Made by a program: the position numbers and the translations under genes. A stretch of 64,000 nt of DNA, from positions 9,770,967-9,834,966 of the forward strand of contig NC_051091.1 of assembly GCF_901709675.1 (NCBI RefSeq), given 5' to 3'. Under the pieces are notes generated by a model. The model ran no database searches and was not told where the DNA came from. It was given only the letters and a program-made list of their open reading frames with translations. Shown one piece after another: positions 47,377 to 57,961 of the stretch (the stretch's first letter is position 1; every line of letters starts with the position of its first letter). Origin of the DNA: Syngnathus acus. Lineage: Eukaryota > Chordata > Actinopteri > Syngnathiformes > Syngnathidae.

Positions 47377-48542
47377 TGATGCATAAAATGTACCCACCAA
47401 AAAACAATGACAGCCCAAATGAGAAAAAGTGGAATAAAAAATGGATTGATGGTAGGAAACAAACGTTTTAGCATGAGTTTCCTGTATCATTCATTTTCTT
47501 TAGCCTTTAGGCCAAATATTAACTTTAATTTATTTCTTAAGAGCTACCGTCTTCAATTTGTGTTAGTGCACTTATGATCCTCAAGTCTCATTCCCAGCAA
47601 TCAACATGCTTGAGTACAGCGTCCTTTATTTGTGTGGAAACCAAACAAATATTTAATTGCAAAAACAGATGTGACTTAGGCCCATTGATTTATTTTTTTT
47701 TACTTATTGAAAATTATGAAAATATTTTAGAGTTGGATACTGATGTTTCTCTGCTGTGTACAGCATACTGTAAACAAGACATTGTTGGCACTGTAGCGGT
47801 TCACAAAGCTAAACTCAATTCCCATTCAATGTGTCAAGCACAATTGTCCAGTGACTGACAAGCAAGATGTCCGAGATGTGCCCATGAACAAGATAAGTCG
47901 CACAGATGGTGGAATAGTGTCAACAAAATGATTTTCGTGTATTCCTGCATTGTTTCAGGACCTAAATGAGCTGGAACTTAAAATTTAGCAATGTCATTTC
48001 AATCATACAGAGTCTGTTTAATTAGAAACTGTTTTTCAACTATGACTTCTGAGAATTGACATCACATCCACTGCTATCATTAAATTAATCTTCGACCCGT
48101 TTACACTTTTAATTTCTCTTGCATCAAAATAAATCTCCTTTCACTTGCAAAATATGTTTCTAAATGAGCCCAACCCAAATAAGATAAGCACAACCCGCAT
48201 AGTACAAAAATTGGACGCCGCGCATTGCGATGCAACCACCGTCGAGGGAAGATAATATGAAAAGCCAGCATTTATCCACCAAAACAGCATATGCATATTT
48301 TAAAAATGAATCAAACTTGAAGTCTGCTCCTATCCGCCATGCAAGCGTGAATCCCGGCGAGTGCTAATGCAATGAAAAGCAACATCACGCTAACTGCAGC
48401 GGATGGAGATGACAAAGTGTGTGTACATGAGTGTCTATTTCCCAACTCATTAGCGGTGAAGTTCTCTCCATCCAGCATCGAGAAAATGTTCTCAGTGAAG
48501 CTGTCAGTGGTGATAGAACTTGGGCTGAAAGTTCTAAACCGG

Positions 48543-48575
48543 ACACACACGCATGCACGTGCACACACAAACACT
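48543..48575. repeat. (CA)n-type microsatellite, interrupted
   Basis: CACACAC blocks separated by GCATGCACGTG. In the minus frame it reads as CVCARACVCV. Confidence 0.85.
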
Positions 48576-49194
48576 GACAGTAACTCGAAGTAATAGAGCT
48601 TCACGCTGATGAAACCCACTGCCAAAACCAATCTCACACAATTTTCCTTAAGACACAATAGCTGCTATCTTTTCTTTCACGGGATATCGTAAACAGTTGT
48701 ATCACGCTTCTATTTATAACCCACATTTGAGATCATCCTTCGTAGGATTGTCACAGTCGTACATTTAGACATTATCATATTCATTGTGAAGTAAGTGACA
48801 CAGCCTCGCCGAATCTCTCACCACCCGGATGGAGAGAACTCAAATTCAAATCATCACATTCTGAAGGCACAAAACAAATGAAAAAAAGCCGACTGAGGTA
48901 GTTGTGTAGCTATACAAGGTAAGAAATATACCTCAAGTATTAGATATGGCGCAGTTCCAGATTGTGAAAGGTCAGGGGAGGCAAACCTAGTGGACTGTGT
49001 GCGTGTGCTGCCATGAAATGCGAAAAAACAAATAAATAGATCAACCCTAAGAGCAACTGCTCGCCCCAATGGGCAGAATAATACAGATGTACATGACGGA
49101 GCGGTCAAAATTAATTACCCAGGTAAAGACAAAGTCAACCCCCAAAATGTCGTGTCGTCTGTTGCCCCACTAGTCTAAAAAACGGCTTTCTAAT

Positions 49195-49474
49195 TACCGT
49201 ATTTTCCGCACTACAAGGCGCACCGGATTATAAGGCGCACCTTCAATGAATGGCCCATTTTAAAACTTTGTCCATATATAAGGCGCACCGAATTATAAGG
49301 CGCACCTTCAATGAATGGCCCATTTTAAAACTTTGTCCATATATAAATCCATATATTTGGACACGCCTGCTGTAGTGGCTCAATACTGGTCCATATGTAA
49401 TTATAAGGCGCACTGTCGGCTTTTGAGAAAATTGGAGGTTTTTAGGTGCGCCTTGTAGTGCGGAAAATACGGTA
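49195..49474 (-). mobile_element. Inverted-repeat DNA transposon (MITE), copy G
   Basis: Ends TA|CCGTATTTTCCGCACTACA and TAGTGCGGAAAATACGG|TA. It is the same subfamily as D. It contains a tandem duplication of about 67 bases (GGCGCACC, TTCAATGAATGG, CCCATTTTAAAACTTTG repeated). Its right end lies only a few bases from a fold-back element that starts at about 49481. Confidence 0.85.
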
Positions 49475-49480
49475 ATATTG

Positions 49481-49612
49481 TGTTTGTGGAATACGAGTTG
49501 AGTATCTCAGAGGGTGGCCATTTTGCCACTTACTGTCTACTGACAATCACAGTTACCAGGTCAACAACCAATCAGGGCTCAGCTTCAGAAAACCGGTGAG
49601 CCGTGATTGGTT
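49481..49612 (+). mobile_element. Fold-back element, copy 1 (partial)
   Basis: Shares TTTGTGGAATACGAGTT, GGGTGGCCATTTTGCCACTT, GCTCAGCTTCAGAAAAC and GGTGAGCCGTGATTGGTT with the fuller copy at 52651. The right arm stops matching after GATTGGTT. Confidence 0.65.
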
Positions 49613-50879
49613 AGAATCCGTAACTGTGCGTGTTTTTCATGTGAGTGACAGCCCTTTGATCGACCGGCGACCAGTCCAGCTGAGATCTGGTGATATCTCA
49701 GTTCCCTGAATAAAATGTACAAAATAAATAACAACATAATACTAATCTATCACATCTAGTAATACCCATGTATTTTTACCCCACTTCAAATATTTCACCC
49801 AACCAGAAATCCCTACAGAAACTGACCCAACCAATTAATTTTGAACCAGAGCCAGAACACAACACAGCATGGCAAACAGTCCAACAATAGTGGCGTAGCA
49901 ATTAGAATCCACACCACAAAATCCTAACTGATGAGCCTTCTGCTTCACCTTTGACGTCTCATGGAGATTTTTGCAGCTACTCGCATTCTGACGGCGAAGG
50001 GTCTGATGCCTGCCGGTGTTTCACACTCGCAGCTGCTGTTAATGTGCGAGTGCAGGTGAGCATTATTTCCACACTTGCACTCTCTGCGGCCAACAGCGCT
50101 AATGATGCAAAGGTTATTGGATTTTCATCTCGCATAACGTGACATGACTGCACTGAGGTAGTAAGAAGGTCAAATTGTTCCTTGGCACGTTGTTAGTACA
50201 AAGGTTTTGCCTGCATGTCTCAATGACCTCATCGGTATGAGGTAACCAAAATATTAGAAAAGATGTGATGCGGTGAGGGTTTTCTTTTTTTTATCAGCCC
50301 AAAACTGCAACTACAATAATAAACAATTGAGGGTTTGTGTTGTTCACAATGCTTTCTCTTAGGTTATGTCCAACTCTTTTTGTTACTTCTTCACTCTGTG
50401 TCCAGTTTTTGGAAGGGACGGGAATTTTGATATGGTTGGTGGCTATTCCGCCAAAGCTTCAGCAAAGCTTCTGAAGCCCAAAGTAAAGAGATCAGAAAGA
50501 GGCCACTATGTGTGGGCCTAAAAGTGAACAGCAAATGACCAATGCCTTTTCTGTGACGCCTTCAGTCTCCGCTCGGTTGTTTTGTTTTTTCACAGGTATG
50601 GCAGGTCTATAATAAAGCGACAGACATTTTGTCACAAATCATTTTACTAAAGTGTTGTGCTGTCAGGTCATACTGACGGTTTGAACAAAAGTGACTTTTA
50701 AAATGCAACTCCGACTATTGCTGTCTGGATTCCACATTATCGTACTGAGGCGGACGATTTTCTCGCAGGCGCTGCCATGGTGACCGAGGGCATCTTCTTG
50801 CAGCTCTTCATTTGATTAAATGGACACCTCCAGTACTTTTGTTTAGATTCTTTCATATTACATTGTGTGTTAATTGTTG
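49613..50879. other. Non-coding interval
   Basis: No gene is seen. A short open frame at 49951-50142 has no supporting splice sites. Confidence 0.5.
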
Positions 50880-51109
50880 ACCACTCAGCATCCATTGCAG
50901 CCTGGAACGTCTTGGAAGGCGGATCCTCCCATCTGCAGTTCCTTCTCAAGGTTCCTCATTTTTCCCCAGTTGGGATTTTTGTTTTGTTTTTCCTTGCCTT
51001 CCCCGGGGTCGAAATCAGGCAATGTCGAGTATATTCGTCAACTGTGTACAAGTGAAGCCCTTTGAGATGCTTCTGTGATCAAGCGCTATATAAATAAACT
51101 TGACTTGAC
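50880..51109 (+). mobile_element. LINE 3'-terminal fragment (L2/CR1-like)
   Basis: TGGGATTTTTGTTTTG and TTTTTCCTTGCCTTCCCCGG are followed by TGAAGCCCTTTGAGATGCTT, CTGTGATCAAGCGCTATATA and AATAAACTTGACTTGAC. This order is typical of the 3' end of an abundant fish LINE family that ends in short tandem TTGAC-like units. No coding part remains. Family level is from memory. Confidence 0.6.
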
Positions 51110-52650
51110 GTGCAATGACTTGCAATAAAGCAACAATTTTTTCAACCAACACCACAATATGCACCAATGATGAACAAACCGCAAAGCTCACGAGTGTTTT
51201 TATGCTGTCTGAGCACAGCCACATACAACACAATTCAGTAATGCATACAAAACATGAGCTCATTTCTCACCAACCTTTTTCATTTTTAAAAGGCAAGTAG
51301 TTTTATTTTATTGTAGTTTATACAGTCGTTTACTTTTCTCGATACTTTTATGACGCTTAAGAAGGCCAAACTGCTACACATTGTCGCTAATGCTGATTTT
51401 ATGCTAGCGTCACCTTAAGCCTAGAACAAATGAAGCCACCTTATATTATTTCCTGTGGGAAAGCTTTAAGGTTCCACTCTGTATTATCTTTTCATTTTAA
51501 GTTAGGTGGATAAAGGATCGTCGTAAAAACCCTCGGATGGGGCTCAACGAACAGAATATGGTAAATAGCGGCTGCAGGTTGACTGCTGAAGTAGCAAAAG
51601 GTACTGTCATTATATCTTCTGTTTCAAGCTAAAAGTTGGGGGAAACATGCAAATTCAATCCATTAAGGCCAGAGCTGAAGTTGAACCCTGAAGCTCGGAA
51701 CTGAAAGAATGATGTAGCGCTGTAACGGCGGGCTTCCGAACCTCAGTCCAATAGTGATAAAAAGAAAAACAATAATTACTATGTACAGATGTGTTATAAA
51801 AGCAAGTGTAAACGCGGATGGGTCTCTTGCTGCCACGCGCTGATCACAAGAGGACTCAAAGTGTCTTCTTGAGCAGCCCTAATGTGGTCGTCACGGCGAC
51901 TGCGACCTCTGAGAGCGTCTATTAGCATCGCTAATGAGGTTGGTTTGGTATTTACAGGATTGTGATGTACAGCGATGTTTTATTTCATGGTGTTATTCTC
52001 TTCAATGAAAATTCGATTGCACAATTTCACATCCAGCGACACTTACTATGCAGCGTGTGTGCGTGTGTTGACTATCCCCCAATGAGAGCTGATAAAGCTG
52101 AAATGAACACAATTTTCAATAGAATTCCTTTAGATGGATGGTCCGTTCTTTTTGGCGCATGTTTCATCTCCCTGTTTGCCACTAGCAGCAAAGCCTTCAT
52201 CTCAATGTAATTTCCCTTTTGTGTGAGACAAGTTTTGCAAGTCAAATTTCTGCCCTTGAATTCAATTAAAAAGCCTCCACATATAGCTTATGGTGTACAA
52301 TTGCATCCAGATAATCTAATTCCTCAATGTCAATGCTTGTTTTTCTTGTCCTTTATATGAACAGATTATAGATCTTGACTGGAGTTGGGCAAGCCACCTG
52401 GAAACTGTGGCAAGCGTAACATGAGATTTCTGTTCTGTGGTTAATTAATAACAATATGGATTGAATTTAAGTTAACTGATGGATGCAAATGTATGGAGTG
52501 ACGAGTTTAGCTGGTGTGTGTGTTTGGCTACTTCCTGATTGATGTTGATACAGTAATACTTATCTATTAAAGGGACCAACCCCTCAATTTGGTTTTATAA
52601 TAATGTTGCATGAGCCCTCACTCATCTAAACACAGCATTCTCATTAATAA
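51110..52650. other. Non-coding interval with one SINE-like remnant
   Basis: No gene is seen. 51921-51939 holds TTAGCATCGCTAA, a small palindrome with two homeodomain-type cores. Confidence 0.5.
51631..51726 (-). mobile_element. SINE-like repeat, head half, antisense
   Basis: GGGGGAAACATGCAAATTCA, GGCCAGAGCTGAAGTTGAAC and CCCTGAAGCTCGGAACTG follow the reversed head of the family seen at 36490. The reversed B box, GTTGAACCC, is degraded. Confidence 0.5.
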
Positions 52651-52862
52651 CATATTTGTGGAATATGAGTTAAGCAGAAAGATCCACCTGTTTTTGTCCA
52701 TCTCAGGGGGTGGCCATTTTGCCACTTGCTGTCGACTAAAAATGACATCACAGTTGCCAGGTCACAACCAATCACGGCTCAGCTTCAGAAAACTGGTGAG
52801 CTGTGATTGGTTGTGACCTGAGACCTGGCAACTATGACATCGTTTTCCGTCAGTCGAAAAAC
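52651..52862. mobile_element. Fold-back (inverted-repeat) element, copy 2
   Basis: The left arm (52731-52781) reads GACTAAAAATGACATCACAG, TTGCCAGGTC and ACAACCAATCACGGCTCAGC. The right arm (52795-52855) is its reverse complement: GAGCTGTGATTGGTTGTGAC, CCTGGCAACTATGACATCG, TTTTCCGTC. The arms differ by a small indel (TGAGACC) and a few substitutions. The spacer is under 20 bases, so the transcript or single strand would fold into a long hairpin. A related copy lies at 49481. No protein is encoded. Confidence 0.8.
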
Positions 52863-53135
52863 TACTAATATTATGGCGAATTACTGAGTCACTTACTTGT
52901 ATCCGGGAGTTTTAATGATTTAGCTACTATGAAAACATTTGGTCCAATTTGATGTTGCAATGAGCTAGCAACTGACACTGGCAGAAATACGGAAGAATAT
53001 CAACTCGTTAATTCAATGCCAAGACCAAACATCTAAAAGTAGACTCAGACACGGTTTCTTCCTTTAAGAAGTACAAACACTTCAAATTGTTATTCTGTGC
53101 TTTACACACGCCATGTACGGCTGACAATATCTGAA

Positions 53136-53206
53136 CCAGCTCATTTGGAACGGCAGCCTGACACCCACAGCTTAATTATCTCTGGCAGTATCATCAGCGA
53201 TTCTCA
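53136..53206. other. Possible conserved regulatory segment, member 1 of a related pair
   Basis: CCAGCTCATTT, ACACCCACAGCTTAATTATC and TCTGGCAGTATCATC occur in order. The segment at 54699 has the same blocks with substitutions and a shorter gap. No repeat family comes to mind, so this may be an old local duplication of regulatory DNA. Confidence 0.3.
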
Positions 53207-53710
53207 GTGTTTTTTTGCTGCATCTTTTTTATGCTTGATTGAAAGAAACATTTCTCTGTCATTTACTTTCCTACTAATCTAATCATAGCAATAACTCGGA
53301 TATGTTTTCTCACTCTGGTGGGAAGTTACTTGCGATCTGACTGAATATATTAAAGCCCTGGCTGTAACCGCATGACACGGCGTGACAAGTATGGGCTACT
53401 AATTGAGTGCACAAGGAACAAGCAAAAGTCAAATTACATCCTTCACTCAACATGATCGCACAATTACTGTTATGACAAACGATTATTTTACTCGACTTTT
53501 GCGCTCATAGACAACAATTCATTCATTTGCGCGTTTAAATCCAATAAATATCTCCTGCTAATTCAGAATATGCATTTTTTACAGGTCAGAAGTCATTGGC
53601 ACGCTTCCTTCCTTAAAGACGCTATTATAAGCGGTTTTAACTCCGTAACGGTTCCGTATATTTTGCAAGACCGTAAATGCATAATTTATCGACATGATAT
53701 ATTAATATTC

Positions 53711-53795
53711 ATTCATTATTCATGGCCGGTGCTGCTGATCCTGCGCAAGGGTCGCAGGAAGCTAGACGGACCGCCAGTCAATTGCAACAGAGATA
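53711..53795 (-). mobile_element. SINE-like repeat fragment, antisense
   Basis: ATTCATTATTCATGGCCGGT, GCGCAAGGGTCGCAGGAAGC and GACCGCCAGTCAATTGCAAC loosely follow the reversed tail half of the family at 36490. Weakly supported. Confidence 0.3.
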
Positions 53796-54698
53796 TTAAC
53801 AACAAGGCTGTCACCTTGCTTAACTAATAATGTCCTGTATGTGTATTAAGGTATGCAGTTGCCTTTATGGCATAATTTATATGGAGAAGAAGCACTGATG
53901 GAAGTGGCAAATGTCTTTTGAAATGAATTTGGAACAATTAAGATGAGACCTCTTAATCGCACATTCACTGCCCATTTCTGCCTAAACATCTCACTTCACT
54001 GTGACTGCTTGAAGTGGAACTTGAGTTTAGCAACTGTGATGTAAAAGACTAATTTTCCAATGAATGATGATAAAAGACCACAATATATTCAAATTGTACC
54101 ATAAATGGTGTTGATCAGATTCCAATAAAAGGTGCAAGGGACAATTTCAACATATTTGATATATTGCATAAAACGTTCTCATTGTAAAGCATCCACATTC
54201 GGTAGCATCGTAACAATAATGCTTACTTTTGACTGACTCTCAGAAAGGTATGACCTTCTCGTGTAACTGACAAAAGGTCACTTGAATATTGTATACTCGC
54301 TCAGTATCACGTAATGTTGCTGCAAATAGAATAGAATATAATTCTGATTCAATACATTTTTATGGATTTATATAGTGTCAGAACCTCAAGGCATTTTTTC
54401 GATCGAGAAAGCAAAGGGCCGCGCTCCTTATACATTAAATATCTCACGCAGACGAAAGAAAGTTCACAAAACTCTGTTCTTGAGCGTGATCAAGCAACAG
54501 AAGGAAGCCTTTTAAGCAACGGCACAAAGTTGGCTGAGAATGGGATCCTCTTAAATTCTTCTACATTAGACTAAAAGATATAAAAGGAAATTCCTTCCCG
54601 TGTTTTACGATACGGTTTGAATGTCGGCGCTTCAAAATAACCACAATGTGCTCGAAGGGAAGGAAGTGGCAAAACAGCCTGCTTGTTAGACCCTTTAG

Positions 54699-54756
54699 CC
54701 AGCTCATTTAACACCCACATCTTAATTAGCTCTGTCAGCATCATCTACATGTCTCA
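54699..54756. other. Possible conserved regulatory segment, member 2 of a related pair
   Basis: CCAGCTCATTTAACACCCAC, ATCTTAATTAGCTCTG and TCAGCATCATC match member 1 at 53136 in order, about 1.56 kb away. It carries a TTAATTAG homeodomain-type core. Confidence 0.3.
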
Positions 54757-55225
54757 ACATTGCCAGCGCCGCCTGCAAGGATGAGAAATATTTTCTCCAC
54801 AGTGTCGTCAGGCAATGCCCAACTATTGAAGGTTTTAGATCAAGCCAACCGCCCCTCCGCTATCAAACCCGCGCTTGACTTTAACTTGCTTCCTACTTTT
54901 TTCTGATTACTGGAAGGAAGATGAAGGAATGAGTTATTGTAGTACAACAGACAGAGGATGTTATGTGCAGTGATTAGTCATACAGTTGATGAATGTCATA
55001 CGAGAAGTTGGCAGACGTCTGAATAAAAACGTGAAATACAAGCTCATGTCCATATTTAACAAAATGGAAAAAGGACACTTTTGCTATATCATCCAGTTAC
55101 CAAACCGGGTCAATTCTAATCAATGTAAGTTAGTTTTAAAAAGGTCAAATGTAGTTTAAGTTACTTTCTTCTTTTTCAAAGCATTTTTGCTTTTATTTTA
55201 TTTCGTCAATTAAATTCAAAAAAGT

Positions 55226-55606
55226 CATCCATCCATCCATCCATCCATCCATCCATCTTCTTCCGCTTATCCGGGGTCGGGTCGCGGGGGCAGCAGCTTT
55301 AGGAGGGACTCCCAGACTTCCCTCTCCCCAGCCACTTCGTCCAGCTCATCCCGGGGGATCCCAAAGCGTTCCCAGGCCAGCTGAGAGACAAAGTCACTCT
55401 AGTGCGTCCTGGGTCGTCCACAGGGTCTCCTGCCGGTGGGGAGGCTTCCAGGAGGCATCCTGATGAGATGCCTGAGCCACCTCATCTGGCTCCTCTCAAC
55501 GTGGAGGAGCAGCGGCTCTACTCCGAGTCTCTCCTGGATGACCAAGCTTCTCACCCTATCTCTAAGGGAGAGCCCGGACACCCTGCGGAGGAAACTCATT
55601 TCGGTG
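55226..55606 (-). mobile_element. Rex3-type retrotransposon, 3' part, minus strand
   Basis: On the minus strand the RT C-terminal frame encodes MSFLRRVSGLSLRDRVRS, VEPLLLHVERSQMRWLRHLI and RMPPG, then GRRPCGRPRTH, a stop (TAG at 55396-55398), and in the same frame LAWERFGIP and LLPPRPDPG before the natural end. The 3' end is a tail of eight GATG units (plus-strand CATC, 55226-55257), characteristic of Rex3. The TAG lies where the family has a tryptophan codon, and a few codons are missing before PTGRR, so the copy is dead. Upstream the sequence does not continue in this orientation; see the adjoining segment. Confidence 0.8.
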
Positions 55607-55619
55607 TCCGGGGCCCGGG

Positions 55620-55795
55620 CACAGCCCAAAAAGGAGACGTGGGTCCCCCTTCCCGCAGGCTCACCACCTGTGGGAGGGGCCAAAGGGGTCGGTGCAAAGT
55701 GAGCTGGGCGGCGGCCAAAGACGGGGACCTTGGCGGTCCGATCCCCGGCTGCAGAAGCTGGGTCTTGGTACATGGGAACTCAGCTGGAGAAAATG
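55620..55795 (+). mobile_element. Rex3-type retrotransposon, 5' part, plus strand (inverted segment)
   Basis: On the plus strand GGCTCACCACCTGTGGGAGG, GAGCTGGGCGGCGGCCAAAG, GGACCTTGGCGGTCCGATCC and GGCTGCAGAAGCTGG lead into a frame encoding LQKLGLGTWELS, which resembles the N-terminus of the element's endonuclease. So this is the start of the element, in the opposite orientation to the 3' part 14 bases away. The 124-residue minus-strand frame that crosses the junction (55399-55773) is an artefact of this fusion. Confidence 0.65.
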
Positions 55796-57029
55796 GTTTA
55801 TCGGCGACACGTTCTAAATGACAAGTTATTCCCTTTAAAGGTCAGTGCCAGTTTGAATCACGGGAGCATGACGGAGTGAAGCCACGCTACTTAGTAAACT
55901 TGATGAAGGGGATTGGATTTAGCGGAGGCAGTCGGAAGCTAACTTATGGCGCGGCGAGAGCTGCCAACGGTAGCCGCCGTCTATCTGCGGCTAACAGGTG
56001 CCCGGGTTAGACGCGTGAGCTTCAAGCAGCTTGTGTTCCTTCACCGCCACAGCAGATGGAGCGTGGCTTTCCCTGTGTGTGCCCGCTCATAAGCAAGCGC
56101 CATTATACAGGCGAAAGTGCGAGAGCGGCGGATGGGCGGAACCTTGCTCAAGCCCATTATGTATGAACGTGTTTATCGACGTGATTTAAACCTGAGCACG
56201 GACAAGATGAGTCACACTGGGAGAGGTTTTTCAGCTTTAGATCATTACCTTAAGTTATGGTGTGCTACTGTAGTGGTAATTGCAGTATAATGGCTCATTA
56301 ATGTAAATGCAGATGTTGATAATTGTAGCTGTCTGGCAGGAAACACACAACAACCAAGTTCATTTTATATTACTGGTAATAAAAATGTAAATTTAACTTC
56401 ATTTTTTCCCCCCTCCGGCAGTTGACATTCTATTGCTCCACAAGTTATTAATTACATGTAATTACTCAGATTGCTCCAATTAATCGCAGCGACAAGCTGA
56501 AGGGTTGTGCTGAGATGAATGGGGCCGAGCGACGGCGCGGTGGGAACTGTGCCGCCTTTGATTGTGTGTTTGCCATTCATTAGGACAGGCCACTCTCTTC
56601 AGGCCCAAACTAATCAGGGGGAAAGGCACCGTGCATCTCAGTTAGGAGCCAAACAGTCCATTTACATGAGCATCAACACGAGCCCTAAGACAAATACGCT
56701 AAAAGTGATCTGGCTGAGTGAAAGGGCATCGCAATAGCACCGCCCCGTTCGACTCTAACTATCTCATTGGTATGCATAAAATAAGACACGGGTCCTGCCA
56801 GGATCCTCTTCATCACCTTAGCAGCAATTGTTACCTACAGTAATGACTTTAACCTTCGCTTGCACTGGTTCTGCATCAAGAACTACTTGTCAACACTAAA
56901 CTCTGCAGTAAACACCGTCCTCATTACAATTTCCTAAAGTCTCTGGGGTCCGCACGCTTTGGTGTTACAGCGACATTGAACGACAACGTGCTTAAAGTCG
57001 GAGGAACCTCAAGGTTGTACAATTCGGAA
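55796..57029. other. Non-coding interval with a GC-rich patch and homeodomain palindrome
   Basis: 55860-56160 is GC- and CpG-richer than its surroundings (GGCGCGGCGAGAG, GTAGCCGCCGTC, CGAGAGCGGCGGATGGGCGG) but holds no open frame with splice sites. It could be an undetected exon, a promoter or a regulatory segment. Confidence 0.4.
56432..56478. promoter_or_regulatory. TAATTA palindrome flanked by a direct repeat
   Basis: TAATTACATGTAATTA (56449-56464) is a perfect 16-base palindrome of two homeodomain-type cores. It is flanked by ATTGCTCCA at 56432-56440 and 56470-56478. The symmetry is typical of paired homeodomain sites. Function is inferred from motif only. Confidence 0.3.
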
Positions 57030-57175
57030 ATCCATCCATCCGTTTTCAAGAGCGGCCGTCCTCATTAAGATCTCGGTCGAGCTGGAGTCGATCCCAGCCG
57101 ACGGGGCCCGGACTGGTCGGCAGCCGAGTTGCAGGGCGCATATGGACAAGACTATTCACACTCCCACTACCACAT
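57030..57175 (-). mobile_element. SINE-like repeat, tail half, antisense
   Basis: ATCCATCCATCCGTTTTC, GAGCTGGAGTCGATCCCAGC, GGACTGGTCGGCAGCCGAG and GCAGGGCGCATATGGACAAG follow the reversed tail half of the family at 36490 closely. This is among the better-preserved antisense copies. Confidence 0.65.
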
Positions 57176-57905
57176 GTAGGAACCAAATCCCACACAAGCA
57201 TACAGGAAGGATGCAGCTGAGCTTGAACTCCATAAATGTGAGGCAGACAAACAAATCACTAGTCCCACGTGCTGCCATCAGTATTCAACAACGAGAAAAG
57301 CTCAAAACAATCAGGAAAGAGCATGTTGCAGAAAAACAGCATCCAGGGATTAATTCTGAAAGCTTTGCTTTTTCTTTGTTTCTTTTTTTCTGGGTGCCTG
57401 CCCATCATTATAGCGTGCAATTAAAACATTCACTGCCATGGAGAGCCATATATGTCACAAATGAATGTTAATTGTGAGACCTGGCAGTGAATGAGCAACC
57501 AAGTAAATTCTTAGTCGTGTGCCTCTTTCTGACAAAATGTCTCTCCGAGTAAGCTATTCTGCACTTCCACTCCCGTTATGAGGCAGAGGGCTAATTAACA
57601 TAATAACCTACCCCACACTGAGCTCCTCAGCCAATGACAGCTCGGCTGAACATCCAGAGTAAGCAAACCGTTTGGACGCAGAAGCCAAATCACTATCCTT
57701 TAACGCTAAAAGCTAAGCAGAGATGCAGTGTTCGCATCAGCTGAAAATATTACCAGCAGTAGCTTCTGTATGTGCTACGATAATGACTGCCTCTTTTCTT
57801 GGTTTTAGGTTGGACCTATATGTAAAAGCTTGCACAATACAGTTTTTACCATATCCATCACCTTTCCGAAAAAATATACACCAACTGCTGAGTCTAATAT
57901 TACAT

Positions 57906-57961
57906 TCATAAATATTACTTATTATAATTATGATTATAATTATTATTTTTATTATTATTGT
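57906..57961. repeat. (ATT)n-rich simple repeat
   Basis: Imperfect ATT/ATAATT units. Confidence 0.75.

Larger units (their letters stand above)
44055..49194. other. Non-coding interval with scattered small repeats
   Basis: No gene is established. Small repeats are listed separately. An open frame at 48311-48539 on the minus strand with a hydrophobic C-terminal segment is discussed in the findings. Confidence 0.5.
52863..55225. other. Non-coding interval with a related sequence pair
   Basis: No gene is seen. It contains the two similar segments listed at 53136 and 54699 and one weak SINE-like fragment at 53711. Confidence 0.5.

Noticed and set aside
55402-55821. Plus-strand open frames of 88 and 139 codons
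   Set aside because: They are antisense or junction frames of the Rex3 segments.
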